Shown: positions 16,050-25,244 of the stretch, piece by piece
Numbering within the stretch: the stretch's first letter is position 1
Layout: every line of letters starts with the position of its first letter
Assembly: GCF_010500615.1 (NCBI RefSeq)
Contig: NZ_JAAGNX010000002.1
Coordinates: 424,990-488,989 of the forward strand
Length of the DNA stretch: 64,000 nt
Direction: 5' to 3'
From: Oceanipulchritudo coccoides
Lineage (GTDB): Bacteria; Verrucomicrobiota; Verrucomicrobiia; Opitutales; Oceanipulchritudinaceae
The notes under the pieces: model-generated
The model's input: only the letters and a program-made list of their open reading frames with translations
Databases searched by the model: none
What the model was told of the DNA's origin: nothing
Made by a program: the position numbers and the translations under genes

Positions 16050-17987
16050 CTAATTCACCCGGACCGGGATACTGAGCTCTTGATCATAGAACCACAACCG
16101 TTCCCCGAAGTCCCCGGATGACTCAAAGTAGAAGAGCCAGACCCCCCGGTTGATATGATAGACATAGGGGAAGACTGCCGAATTAGTGTAGAGGTCGCCC
16201 AACTCTGGCAGAATACTGTGGAAGTAGAGGTCTTCCCCGTTGCCAGGCCTCAAATAGAGCCAGCCCAGTTCTGAGTGACTCACCCACGGGGTGCCGGTTG
16301 CCACATAGGGACCGAACCAGGTTGAACTATGCCACCCGGGATCTTCCATGGCAAAGCCACCCTGAACCGGATAGGGGTTGGCCGGGTCCGGCGTCCAAAG
16401 CAAAGAATCAAGGAAAGCGGTATCCTCTCCCTCGGTAGAGTAGGGGTCTTTCTCATAGATCCATTCGATAGTATGGGCTCCTGCGGGAAGCACCATCTGT
16501 CGAGCTGTTGGACCGATGAATCCAGACAGGAAAACAGGAGTTTGACCCTCCATAACCGGATTCCCGTTTAGATGCAGATAGACGGCGTCATATATTTCAC
16601 CGAAAGTAGGCCCTGGCGTGTTGTACTCCTGGTTGACCTCACTCGAAACACTCCATGAGAAATCAAGGGTACCGGGGCCAATAATGTCCAGACGGAGTGA
16701 GGATTGTCCAAGGGAGCGAACCTTACCTGCCCTTAACCGGTTTCCATCATCGACAAACCAGTTGCTGTCACCCTCGGTAACAAATCCAAGCCAAGGTTGG
16801 TCAAAGTGAGTGGCGGCCACCGTACTGCGACCTGTGGTTACAACGGTGACAGGCTTGCTTTTAGGCGTCAGGGCGGAACCGGTCCCGATTGTCTGCACCT
16901 TGTAGCGGTAGACTTGTCCGGGAATAATATTCACGTCGCCGTAGGCTTCGCGGTCAGCCGGTACGGTTGCGATTGCCTCCCAAAATCCGCCATCCAGCCG
17001 GTAGATTTTATATCCCGTTTCTCCTTCAGAATTATCCTCCCACTGAAGGAGAATCGTCGTGCTGGATGTTTGCTCAGCGGTGAGATTGGTGACTCTTCGA
17101 AGATCGCTGGTTCCACGGGCGACAATCGATTCTTCAATCCACTGCCAGGCGTTTTCATCGATGCCCCGTATAAGGACCCCCGTGCTGCCCACGCTCCCGA
17201 CGACAACACCGGCAACAACCCAGGCATTTTCATCATCCCTGACATAAATTGGGCCACCGCTGTTCCCTGAGTGGGTGTTCACATTTTCAAATCCATATGT
17301 GGCGACCCAGAAGTTTTCACTATCCCGCCAGGTGTCGTCAGGCCGGCTTTCCAATCCGCTCCAGAATGAAAAGTAGTCTCCGGGTTCGGTCCGGTGCATG
17401 AGGCCGATATTGCTTTCAGGGATGAAATCGGTATCCGCCGGGTAGCCGACGATCATTTTCTCCCGGTTGTCCCGGAGAATACTTACTGTTTCCTCGGCAT
17501 CCACATGTACTTCGGGAAATGATCTCAACGAAGCCAGTTTGATAAAGGGGCTGATATACCCTGCCGCAAAATCGATATTGAAGGTATCCGGGGAGCTCAG
17601 GCCTATCCCGCTGGGGTCATTTTCTACACGGGTTGCGTATGAGGTCCAACGAGAGAACGCCTCTGGCTTGAAGGAACCGGTCAGTACGGGCGATCCGTTG
17701 GGCGTGTGGCGCTGTGGATAATAAGAGATCGCATTGGAGGGTTCCCAGACGAGATTCACATCATCGAAAATTACGTGTGCAGCTGTCACGATGACACCGT
17801 TTTCCACCATGGAGGCACTGCCGCTGGCAAACCCGTTTGTGCTCCCCACACCCAGATAGCCGTTGTAGGAGTATGGCTTCTCTGTGGTTTGGGAAAGGTC
17901 CAGCACCTCGGGAAGGATAGTCGTTTGACCCAGCAGTGCGGATAAGGAGCCTAAAAATAGTATAAACGTACCAGGGAGGTTTCTCAT
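16050..17987 (-). CDS. Secreted trypsin-like serine protease with Fn3 and aromatic C-terminal module
   Basis: A 645-residue exported protein. The ATG at 17987 gives a clean signal peptide (MRNLPGTFILFLGSLSALLG); a TTG 36 bp upstream is possible but would overlap the dxs stop. The S1-type catalytic triad is visible: His71 in VTAAHV, probable Asp139 in NIDFAAG and Ser243 in HSGNSGGP. An Fn3 domain follows (about 292-380, LLQWEDNSEGETGYKIYRL), then a beta-rich domain resembling carbohydrate-binding sandwiches (about 395-530). The last 90 residues (SELGWLYLRPGNGEDLYF, FPYVYHINRGVWLFYF) are the same type of aromatic tail found in the secreted proteins at 3584 and 4650. It probably acts outside the cell or at the surface. 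Confidence 0.82.
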   Translation of the reverse strand: MRNLPGTFILFLGSLSALLGQTTILPEVLDLSQTTEKPYSYNGYLGVGSTNGFASGSASMVENGVIVTAAHVIFDDVNLVWEPSNAISYYPQRHTPNGSPVLTGSFKPEAFSRWTSYATRVENDPSGIGLSSPDTFNIDFAAGYISPFIKLASLRSFPEVHVDAEETVSILRDNREKMIVGYPADTDFIPESNIGLMHRTEPGDYFSFWSGLESRPDDTWRDSENFWVATYGFENVNTHSGNSGGPIYVRDDENAWVVAGVVVGSVGSTGVLIRGIDENAWQWIEESIVARGTSDLRRVTNLTAEQTSSTTILLQWEDNSEGETGYKIYRLDGGFWEAIATVPADREAYGDVNIIPGQVYRYKVQTIGTGSALTPKSKPVTVVTTGRSTVAATHFDQPWLGFVTEGDSNWFVDDGNRLRAGKVRSLGQSSLRLDIIGPGTLDFSWSVSSEVNQEYNTPGPTFGEIYDAVYLHLNGNPVMEGQTPVFLSGFIGPTARQMVLPAGAHTIEWIYEKDPYSTEGEDTAFLDSLLWTPDPANPYPVQGGFAMEDPGWHSSTWFGPYVATGTPWVSHSELGWLYLRPGNGEDLYFHSILPELGDLYTNSAVFPYVYHINRGVWLFYFESSGDFGERLWFYDQELSIPVRVN

Positions 17988-18019
17988 GGGGGTGTTTGTC
18001 AGCAATTTACGGATTTTGT

Positions 18020-19945
18020 TCAAGTTTGATCAACTGTCGCGGAAGTTCTCTGCTGTTTGCTTTCCGGCAGGGATGCTCTTGATCGGATTGAACTGATGAT
18101 AGACTGGTGGTCCAAGCCCGCGCTTGAGCGGATGTCTGCCGTACTGGAACCATGATCTACAAAGCGATCAGGATAGCCGAAACGAAGAACCGGCGTCCGG
18201 ATTTCATGATCATTGATACACTCGAGGACAGCGCTTCCGAATCCACCTTGAATGACATGATCCTCAAAGGTCACAATCAGGTCTGCTTTTCCTGCCTGGG
18301 AAAGAAGCAACTCTGTATCGAGCGGTTTGGCAAAGCGGGCATTGACAACGCCGATTGAGGCGCCGGATTCAGCTTCCAATTCACGGGCAATATCCTCTGC
18401 CTCAGCAACCCATGGACCCAGAGCCCAGAATTGGATATTGCTACCTTCGCGCACAACTTCCGCCTTGCCGACAGGCAGCAGGACCGGCTCAGCTTTCTTC
18501 TCGATTCCCGTAGCGCTTCCACGCGGGTACCGAATGAAAGTAGGTCCATCAACGTGCAGGCAGGTCCACAGCATGTCGGCTAGCTCGTCCTCATTCCTGG
18601 GCTGCATGACAATCGTGTTGGGCACAGTGCGCAGGTAGGCGATATCGAACAAGCCATGATGGGTGGGGCCGTCATTTGGCGACAGGCCGGCCCGGTCCAT
18701 ACAGAAGGTCACAGGCAGGTTCTGCAGGCATACATCGTGGATGATCGGGTCATATGCGCGTTGGAGGAAAGTCGAATAGATGGCGACAACCGGTCGCAAT
18801 CCATCGGTGGCCATGCCAGCTGCAAAGAGAACGGCGTGCTCCTCTGCGATACCCACATCATAAAACTGCCCCGGGAGTTCTTCCCGCAGGAAAGAGAGGC
18901 CTGTTCCGGGTGGCATTGCGGCCGTTATCCCGACGATCCGTGAATCCTGTCTGGCATATTTCAGAAGGCATTTACCAAAGACATCCTGATAGTTTGGCGG
19001 AGTGTCCTTCTTTTTAGGTGGCGCCTTTCCGGTTTCCTTGTCGAAAGGGCCGAGGCCGTGGAATTTTTCCGGGGAGGCCATGGCCGGCTCATACCCTTTG
19101 CCCTTTTTGGTGAGCAGGTGGAGAATGATCGGCTGCTGCTCGTTCTTGGCGAATTCCAAATGCTTGGTCACGAGATCGAGATCATGGCCGTCAATCGGTC
19201 CGATGTAGCGGACCCCGTAAGCCTCAAAGAGATTTGATCCGACGATAAAGTCCTTGGTCTCGCGTTTCCAGCGCTTGCCGTATTCCAAAACGGAAGCCCC
19301 GCCGGGAACTTTCTTTAAGAAGGAGCCAAGCCCACGGTCGATTCGGTTGTAGACGGGATTGGTAATGATCTCGTTGAAGTAGCGCGCAAGGGCACCGACA
19401 TTCTTGGCGATGGACCATTCGTTGTCATTCAGGATGATGACCAGCCGGGATGTTGTCTCAGCGATATTGTTCAGCGCTTCCATTGTGATCCCGCAGGTGA
19501 ATGCGGCATCTCCGAGGACCGCAACCACATGGTTGTCCTCTTTTTTCCAGTCACGGGCAGCTGCCATTCCCAAGGCAGCCGAAAGAGCTGTTCCCGCATG
19601 TCCGGCTCCAAAGGAGTCGTGCGGGCTTTCGCTCCGGCAAAGAAAACCACTCAATCCGTCAGTCTGCCGGATTTGGTCAAATTTCTCACCGTTTCTTCCT
19701 GTCAGCAATTTATGGACATACCCCTGATGGGAGACATCAAATACAAAGCGGTCTGAAGGGGAATCAAAGACCCGGTGAAGGGCCATGGTCAGCTCGACGA
19801 CACCCAGGTTTGGGCCGATATGGCCACCATTATGGGAGGTCACTTCGATAACCCGGGCGCGGATTTCCTCCGCCACTTGGTCGAGTTGTTCCCGCGTCAG
19901 GGCTTTTAAATCGGACGGGGTGTGAATTTTGGAAAGAAGGGACAT
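18020..19945 (-). CDS. dxs: 1-deoxy-D-xylulose-5-phosphate synthase, divergent subtype
   Basis: Thiamine-diphosphate enzyme joining pyruvate and glyceraldehyde 3-phosphate in the first step of the MEP isoprenoid pathway. At 641 residues it has the usual length. Matching segments include LNDNEWSIAKNVGAL, YIGPIDGHD, GIAEEHAV, DRAGLSPNDGPTHHG and IRYPRGSA. Several motifs deviate from textbook Dxs: the TPP motif reads GDAAFTCG (residues 145-152) rather than GDGAMTAG, DVSHQGYVHK replaces DVGHQAYPHK, and FGAGHAGTA replaces the usual GHSSTS. The Mg-binding Asp146 remains. xseB lies 9 bp upstream in the same direction, matching the common xseB-dxs linkage. Function is likely Dxs but a paralogue with altered specificity cannot be excluded. 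Confidence 0.88.
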   Translation of the reverse strand: MSLLSKIHTPSDLKALTREQLDQVAEEIRARVIEVTSHNGGHIGPNLGVVELTMALHRVFDSPSDRFVFDVSHQGYVHKLLTGRNGEKFDQIRQTDGLSGFLCRSESPHDSFGAGHAGTALSAALGMAAARDWKKEDNHVVAVLGDAAFTCGITMEALNNIAETTSRLVIILNDNEWSIAKNVGALARYFNEIITNPVYNRIDRGLGSFLKKVPGGASVLEYGKRWKRETKDFIVGSNLFEAYGVRYIGPIDGHDLDLVTKHLEFAKNEQQPIILHLLTKKGKGYEPAMASPEKFHGLGPFDKETGKAPPKKKDTPPNYQDVFGKCLLKYARQDSRIVGITAAMPPGTGLSFLREELPGQFYDVGIAEEHAVLFAAGMATDGLRPVVAIYSTFLQRAYDPIIHDVCLQNLPVTFCMDRAGLSPNDGPTHHGLFDIAYLRTVPNTIVMQPRNEDELADMLWTCLHVDGPTFIRYPRGSATGIEKKAEPVLLPVGKAEVVREGSNIQFWALGPWVAEAEDIARELEAESGASIGVVNARFAKPLDTELLLSQAGKADLIVTFEDHVIQGGFGSAVLECINDHEIRTPVLRFGYPDRFVDHGSSTADIRSSAGLDHQSIISSIRSRASLPESKQQRTSATVDQT

Positions 19946-19954
19946 TTTATTCAG

Positions 19955-20194
19955 CTAGTCTGCGTCGGGCGCGAACGGCTCCAGCGAAGCCTTGTCGGCG
20001 TCCTGGCGTAATTTCTCAATTTTGAGCTCTGCCTGCTTGAGTCGTTCCTCGCATGTTTTGACGAGCTTACTGCCTTCCTCAAATTTTTCAACCAGAGTGG
20101 CCAAAGGGACATCTCCGGATTCCATGGAGGTTACAAGAGCCTCCAGGTTTTTGAGGGCTTCTTCGAAAGTCGTTTCCTTTTTCTTTGGAGACAT
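19955..20194 (-). CDS. xseB: Exodeoxyribonuclease VII small subunit
   Basis: A 79-residue helical protein with the family signature TFEEALKNLEALVTSMESGD, then LVEKFEEGSKLVKTCEERLKQAE. XseB subunits assemble with XseA to degrade single-stranded DNA. The ATG at 20194 (MSPKKKETTF) gives normal length; the frame stays open upstream without family resemblance. It precedes dxs by 9 bp and is divergent from the M48 protease. xseA is not in the window. Confidence 0.92.
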   Translation of the reverse strand: MSPKKKETTFEEALKNLEALVTSMESGDVPLATLVEKFEEGSKLVKTCEERLKQAELKIEKLRQDADKASLEPFAPDAD

Positions 20195-20283
20195 CGCTGT
20201 AAAGGTGTGCCGGACACCTGAATCGAGCAAGATTTTTCCCTTGCTCAAATAGGGTAATCCAGCTGAAGACTTGGGCACGTCCT

Positions 20284-21525
20284 ATGAACAGTTTTTTGCT
20301 CCTGATTATGGCCCTCCTGGTCCTCAAGACCCTTGCCGAAGTATGGCTGGACCTGCTGAACCGTCGCAGCGTCCTTGATAAAGCGGGCGAAGTCCCGGAA
20401 GCCTACCGTGATTTCATCGATGCGCCGACCTATGAGAAGTCGGTTTCTTATACGTTGGCCAAGAACAAGTTAGGCATTATTGAAACCCTTTTTGACGCGG
20501 CTATTCTGGCCGTGGTTTTATTTTCCGGATTGCTTCCCTGGCTCTGGAACAACACCACGGGCATTCTTGGATCGGGGATCTGGGGACAGGCCCTTTCACT
20601 GTTTTCTGTCTTCCTGATCCTTGGAATTCCCGGACTGCCCTTTGAATGGTACCGTCAATTCCGGCTGGAAGAGCGCTTTGGTTTCAACAAAAGCACAATG
20701 GGCTTATGGATTGTCGACAAACTCAAGGGCTTTGCCATCGGAGCGGCCTTGGGCATTCCAGCCCTTGCTTTCCTGATCTTCCTCGTTGGGCTCTCCCAAT
20801 ATTGGTGGTTGTGGGGATTTGCCGCCTTTGTCGTTCTGCAACTTGTCATGGTGGTCCTGTATCCGATGTTTATCCTGCCCTTGTTCAACAAGTTTGAGGA
20901 TCTACCGGAAGGGTCGCTTCGCCAACGGCTCATGGATCTTGGGGATCGGACTGGATTCAAGGCCAAGACGATTCTCGTCATGGACGGGAGCAAGCGCTCC
21001 GGGCATTCAAATGCCTATTTTACCGGTTTTGGGCGCTTCCGGCGAATTGTCCTTTATGACACGCTGATCGAGCAAATGGAGGAAACCCAGCTGGCATCCG
21101 TTCTGGCCCATGAAATCGGGCATTACAAGCTGGGCCATATCCCTAAACTCCTCCTGCTTTCAGTTATCTCGCTTTTCTTCAGTTTTCTTGCCCTTGGATG
21201 GTTGCAAGGGAGCGGGTGGTTTATCGAGGCATTCGGGTTTGCCTCCACGGAGGCCATAGGCCCTGTTATTCTGCTCTTTGCCCTTCTGGCTGGATTGGTT
21301 ACCTTCTGGATTTCCCCCCTCACGAACGCGCTTTCACGGAAGCACGAATACGAGGCGGACGAATTTGCCAAGCGCGCCTTGGATGATGACCCGAACCCGA
21401 TTCTGCAGGCCTTGCGGATCCTGAGCGAAAAGAACCTCAGCAACCTGACCCCGCATCCTGTCTACAGCGCGTTCTATTATTCCCATCCGACCCTGCTGGA
21501 GCGTGAAAAGTCACTGCTCGGCTAA
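20284..21525 (+). CDS. M48-family membrane metalloprotease (Ste24 / CAAX protease 1-like)
   Basis: A 413-residue inner-membrane zinc protease. It has several transmembrane helices: one at residues 1-20, others around 65-90 and 100-120, a pair near 155-200 and two around 290-345. The HEXXH zinc motif is HEIGH at His276, within [16 protein letters not shown], and the third ligand Glu lies in HEYEADEFA. The N-terminal region ([21 protein letters not shown]) matches the Ste24-type M48 N-terminal domain. In eukaryotes these trim prenylated peptides; the bacterial homologues are thought to serve membrane-protein quality control. The start is the ATG at 20284. The phosphatase gene follows 4 bp after the stop, suggesting co-transcription. 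Confidence 0.92.
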   Translation: MNSFLLLIMALLVLKTLAEVWLDLLNRRSVLDKAGEVPEAYRDFIDAPTYEKSVSYTLAKNKLGIIETLFDAAILAVVLFSGLLPWLWNNTTGILGSGIWGQALSLFSVFLILGIPGLPFEWYRQFRLEERFGFNKSTMGLWIVDKLKGFAIGAALGIPALAFLIFLVGLSQYWWLWGFAAFVVLQLVMVVLYPMFILPLFNKFEDLPEGSLRQRLMDLGDRTGFKAKTILVMDGSKRSGHSNAYFTGFGRFRRIVLYDTLIEQMEETQLASVLAHEIGHYKLGHIPKLLLLSVISLFFSFLALGWLQGSGWFIEAFGFASTEAIGPVILLFALLAGLVTFWISPLTNALSRKHEYEADEFAKRALDDDPNPILQALRILSEKNLSNLTPHPVYSAFYYSHPTLLEREKSLLG

Positions 21526-21529
21526 TGTC

Positions 21530-22420
21530 GTGAAGAGAGCTTGCCTGCTTCTCCTAATGACGTGGCTGTCAGGGCTGGTTTCGCTCTGTGCGGAATCATC
21601 GGTGCTCCGTCTGGGCACTTGGAACGTGCAGAATTACCTCCTGCAAAACCGCTGGGAGGAGAGCCGTTACCGGTTTGAATATCCCAAACCGGAAGCGGAT
21701 AAGGCAGCCCTGCGTGAACAGCTGCTGGAAGCTCGCCCGGCCATCCTTTTCCTTCAGGAAATTGGCTCCGAGGCCATGCTGGGAGAGCTCCGGGAGGATC
21801 TGGCCATTGCCGGGCTGGATTATCCTTTTTCGCATTTCTCAGCCCTGTCGGACTCGCGTAGCGGACTGGCAATCCTCTCTTCAATCGCGCCGGATGAGGT
21901 GCTCCACCTTGATCCAAAATCGGAATCCGGAACCTGCGCTTCCCTGACCCGCCGGGGAATTCAGGAAGTGGTCTTTGTTTTCATGGAAAAGCGGTTACGG
22001 ATATTTCATGTCCATCTGAAAAGCCGCTACACATCCGACAACGCAGACCCGGATTCACGGATTTTCCGCGCCGCCGAACTGGCCGCCTTGAAGGGAATCC
22101 TGGACCAGCGGCTCGCCATTTCAGGGAAGAACGAAACCCTTCTCCTCCTCGGCGATTTAAATACTCCATTTGAATCGCCCCTTCTTGATCCAATCCGGGA
22201 GAATTGGGAGCCCGTCCCGTTGACCGATGTGCAAGGCCAGCAATGGACTTACCATTACAAGAAGGACGCCAAGTTTGAGTTGCTGGATGGATTCTGGACA
22301 ACCCCTGCTTCGGTGAAGGCCTTTACCCCGGTCGGCCTTTTTCCTTCGGCCACGGATGCTTCAGTCGGCTCGGATCACCGTCTTGCTGTCGCTGGTTGGC
22401 GTCCTTTGCCGCAAAAATAG
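21530..22420 (+). CDS. Secreted endonuclease/exonuclease/phosphatase-family protein
   Basis: A 296-residue protein of the EEP (DNase I-like) fold. The GTG at 21530 gives a signal peptide (KRACLLLLMTWLSGLVSLCA); a GTG 27 bp upstream would overlap the protease gene. Family motifs are LGTWNVQNYL, FLQEIGSE with the metal-binding Glu, HVHLKS, LLGDLNTP with Asp/Asn and GSDHRLAV with the terminal Asp-His pair. Members cleave phosphodiesters or phosphomonoesters of nucleic acids, lipids or sugars; the substrate is not predictable. It is convergent with the YyaL-like gene, leaving a 4-bp gap. Confidence 0.85.
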   Translation: MKRACLLLLMTWLSGLVSLCAESSVLRLGTWNVQNYLLQNRWEESRYRFEYPKPEADKAALREQLLEARPAILFLQEIGSEAMLGELREDLAIAGLDYPFSHFSALSDSRSGLAILSSIAPDEVLHLDPKSESGTCASLTRRGIQEVVFVFMEKRLRIFHVHLKSRYTSDNADPDSRIFRAAELAALKGILDQRLAISGKNETLLLLGDLNTPFESPLLDPIRENWEPVPLTDVQGQQWTYHYKKDAKFELLDGFWTTPASVKAFTPVGLFPSATDASVGSDHRLAVAGWRPLPQK

Positions 22421-22424
22421 AAAA

Positions 22425-24434
22425 TTACAGATGACCTGCGAGTTCCTCGGCGGAGTTGGTCGGAGGGAGGCATTGGGTACCTGCGCATAGTTGGTAGGCG
22501 GCAGGAAGCTCATCGCCTTCCTCGACTGAAATGAAGACCTGCCTCCATGGCCGTCCCGTGAGGGCTTTATGGAGGGCTTCCAGATCCGCATCCTGACGTA
22601 CCTTGATCACGGCAATGCCGACAGCGCGCTGGACAAAAGCCGACAATGCGTGGCTGGCGGCCGCAGGGGAGGTTTGCACAATGCCGGGGTAGGCGACCTT
22701 GAGTCGCTCGACTTGTTCGCCAAAAGCCGCTTCGCCGGTGACCGCTTCCAAGCTGGAAAAAGCCTGCGCCATACTCGCATTTCCAGAAGGTGTGGCATTG
22801 TCAAACCAGTCCTTTTTCCTGTGGACGAGTGACTCGTGATCATCACTCGTAAAGTAATACCCGACTGCTGAAGGATCGCCAAAATGTCGTGATACAATCC
22901 CTACAAGTTCCTCTGCCCGTTCCCGCCATGTTTTGGAAGCGCCCGGACTGATCCATTCGGCGTAGGCTGCCAGGACCATATATGCCTGGGCCGTGTGGGC
23001 GTAGTCATCGAGATTGCCATTGCCGCGGGCAGTGCCGTTGTAGGAGACAGAAAGAAGACGACCATTTTCATCGCGCATGTGCGACCAGATCCACTCCCCG
23101 AGACGGATGGCTGCCTCCATCCAATCCTTCCGTCCGAAAGTGAACGCGGCTTGAGCCAGGCCCCGGACAAGGAGGGCATTCCAAGCCGTGAGGCACTTAT
23201 TGTCCCGTCCCGGTTGGGGCCTGGCGTTTCGTACTTGAAGCAGCTTTTTGCGGTCGCTTTCCAAGGTGTCACGCATATCCGCATCACCTTCCAGAAGGGC
23301 TGGGTTGCTCAGTCCGGTTTCCTCAAAATTCCCTTCGGTGGTGATGCCGTACGCTTCGCAGAAACGCGCACCGGCCTCATCCCCGAGAATGGATTTCACC
23401 TCGGCCGGATACCAGAGATAAGTCTTTCCCTCTTCACCTTCGGTATCGGCATCAAGCGCAGCGTAATATGCACCCTCCGGTGACCGCATTTCCCGTTCAA
23501 GCCAGCCGACTGTTTCCTCAACCACTTTCTTGTAGAGCGGTTTTGGGTAACGCTGCCATGCCTTGGAATAAATATCCAGAAGCAGGGCATTGTCATAGAG
23601 CATTTTCTCAAAATGCGGGATGAGCCAGTGTTGATCCACGCTGTAACGTGCAAAGCCACCCCCAATCTGGTCAAAGAGCCCTCCGTGGGCCATTCCGGTG
23701 AGGGTCCGGTTGATCGCCTGATCAACTCCCCCGGCAATCTCCGGATTGCCCAGCTCGATGGTCGCGCTGGCCCGCATGGCGAGCAGGAATTCGAGGGTCA
23801 TCGCCGGTGGAAATTTGGGCGCCGTTCCAAAGCCGCCAAATTCCGCATCGTGATTGTCGAGGAGGCGACCGACTGCCTGCAGGAATTCATCTGGTCCGAC
23901 GGGGTCTCCAGTCGCCTGGTGCGGGCTGTTGCTTGCTTCCAGATTCCCGATGATGGCCTCAGCATTCTGGACAAGGTCTTTGCGTTGACGGTCGTAAAAG
24001 TCGGCTACGCGCATCAGCAGCTGTGGCCAGGGGACGATATTGTGGCCGCGGCGCTCATCGGGCGGGAAATAGGTCCCGCCGGCGAAGGGCCGTCCATCGG
24101 GCAGGCAGAATGCGTTGAGCGGCCAACCCCCGTGACCGTTAAGCATTTGCACCGCATCCATGTAGATCTGGTCGATATCCGGGCGTTCTTCACGGTCGAC
24201 CTTTATGCAGATGAAGTGGGTATTCATCAGCTTGGCGATGGAAGCGTCCTCGAAGGACTCATGGGCCATCACATGGCACCAGTGGCAGGCTGAATAGCCG
24301 ATTGAGACGAGGACCGGCTTGTCTTCATCCCGCGCCTTTTTGAATGCCTCATCTCCCCACGGATACCAGTCAACCGGGTTTTCGGCGTGCTGGCGCAAGT
24401 AGAGGCTGTCTTCCTGTGCAAGTCTGTTGGGCAT
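22425..24434 (-). CDS. Thioredoxin-domain protein of the YyaL / DUF255 family
   Basis: A 669-residue cytoplasmic protein. The N-terminal DUF255 thioredoxin-like domain starts at once ([26 protein letters not shown]) and carries the CxxC in SACHWCHVM, then [13 protein letters not shown] and GHGGWPL. The remainder is an alpha/alpha-toroid like that of glycoside hydrolases/epimerases ([27 protein letters not shown]). Homologues occur from bacteria to mammals (SPATA20); the true reaction is unknown, with redox and sugar-epimerase-like roles proposed. The start at 24434 excludes 45 non-conserved upstream residues that overlap the phosphatase gene. It follows the inositol monophosphatase gene by 5 bp. 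Confidence 0.9.
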   Translation of the reverse strand: MPNRLAQEDSLYLRQHAENPVDWYPWGDEAFKKARDEDKPVLVSIGYSACHWCHVMAHESFEDASIAKLMNTHFICIKVDREERPDIDQIYMDAVQMLNGHGGWPLNAFCLPDGRPFAGGTYFPPDERRGHNIVPWPQLLMRVADFYDRQRKDLVQNAEAIIGNLEASNSPHQATGDPVGPDEFLQAVGRLLDNHDAEFGGFGTAPKFPPAMTLEFLLAMRASATIELGNPEIAGGVDQAINRTLTGMAHGGLFDQIGGGFARYSVDQHWLIPHFEKMLYDNALLLDIYSKAWQRYPKPLYKKVVEETVGWLEREMRSPEGAYYAALDADTEGEEGKTYLWYPAEVKSILGDEAGARFCEAYGITTEGNFEETGLSNPALLEGDADMRDTLESDRKKLLQVRNARPQPGRDNKCLTAWNALLVRGLAQAAFTFGRKDWMEAAIRLGEWIWSHMRDENGRLLSVSYNGTARGNGNLDDYAHTAQAYMVLAAYAEWISPGASKTWRERAEELVGIVSRHFGDPSAVGYYFTSDDHESLVHRKKDWFDNATPSGNASMAQAFSSLEAVTGEAAFGEQVERLKVAYPGIVQTSPAAASHALSAFVQRAVGIAVIKVRQDADLEALHKALTGRPWRQVFISVEEGDELPAAYQLCAGTQCLPPTNSAEELAGHL

Positions 24435-24439
24435 CGGCT

Positions 24440-25198
24440 TTATTGTGCGAAAAACGCTTCCTTCCCTGCCCAGACATCGTAGGCCATCGGCTTGCCCGAG
24501 CGGCTTGGCTTCATGCGGATGGTGCCTCCGGCTGCCTGGACAAGTGCCAGACCGGCCGCAACGTCCCACAAGCGGATGGATTCCTCAAAGTATACGTCGT
24601 AGATACCGCCGGCCACGTAAGCCAGGGCGAGGGCGGCGGACCCGACCATGCGCACCTTCTTGAAAGGAGCAATCCGTTCCAAAAATGCTTCCATGCGGGC
24701 AGAGGAGCGGTCCATTCCGGCGGGAAATCCGGTGGCCAGAGCTGCCTGCTCCAGACGGGTTTCCCAATTTGGCCGGGTATCCTTGCCGTTGATGCGAAAA
24801 CAATCCCCGACAACCCCGCTGTAGAGGCGGTCGGAATTAAAATCGTAGATGACGCCGAGGATAGGGGTCTCCCCGCGCATGAGCCCAATGCTGACCGCAC
24901 AAAGAGCGCTGCCTCGTAGGTAATTGTATGTCCCGTCAAGCGGATCCACAATCCAGTAGGGCTCATCCCGCTCCCGCAGACTGGCATCTCCGCCCTTTTC
25001 CTCCCCGTAGATGGGGAATTCCGCCGCTTCGCCAAGACATTTCCGGATAAGCTCCTCGGACTCCATGTCCGCCCGGAGTTTTACGTCCCGCTTGTCCTGA
25101 AATTCAACTTCCCGCAAGTGGGCTGCGCCCTCCTTCAAAATTTCGCCAGCCTCTCGCGCTGCCTTTTCCGCAGCCTCCAACAAATGACTCCAATCCAT
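24440..25198 (-). CDS. Inositol monophosphatase family protein
   Basis: A 252-residue Mg-dependent phosphatase of the SuhB/CysQ/HisN superfamily. Metal-site motifs are GEEKGGD (Glu), [12 protein letters not shown] (Asp-Asp) and [16 protein letters not shown] (Asp). Possible substrates are inositol phosphate, histidinol phosphate, fructose 1,6-bisphosphate or PAP. PAP is worth noting, since the window encodes PAPS synthesis and a sulfotransferase that would release PAP, but these genes are not adjacent and the sequence does not resolve the subfamily. The ATG start gives [21 protein letters not shown], a normal N-terminus. Confidence 0.85.
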   Translation of the reverse strand: MDWSHLLEAAEKAAREAGEILKEGAAHLREVEFQDKRDVKLRADMESEELIRKCLGEAAEFPIYGEEKGGDASLRERDEPYWIVDPLDGTYNYLRGSALCAVSIGLMRGETPILGVIYDFNSDRLYSGVVGDCFRINGKDTRPNWETRLEQAALATGFPAGMDRSSARMEAFLERIAPFKKVRMVGSAALALAYVAGGIYDVYFEESIRLWDVAAGLALVQAAGGTIRMKPSRSGKPMAYDVWAGKEAFFAQ

Positions 25199-25244
25199 AG
25201 GCCATGAGTTGACTCAGCTATGCCAGCAAGTCAACGGCACTCCG

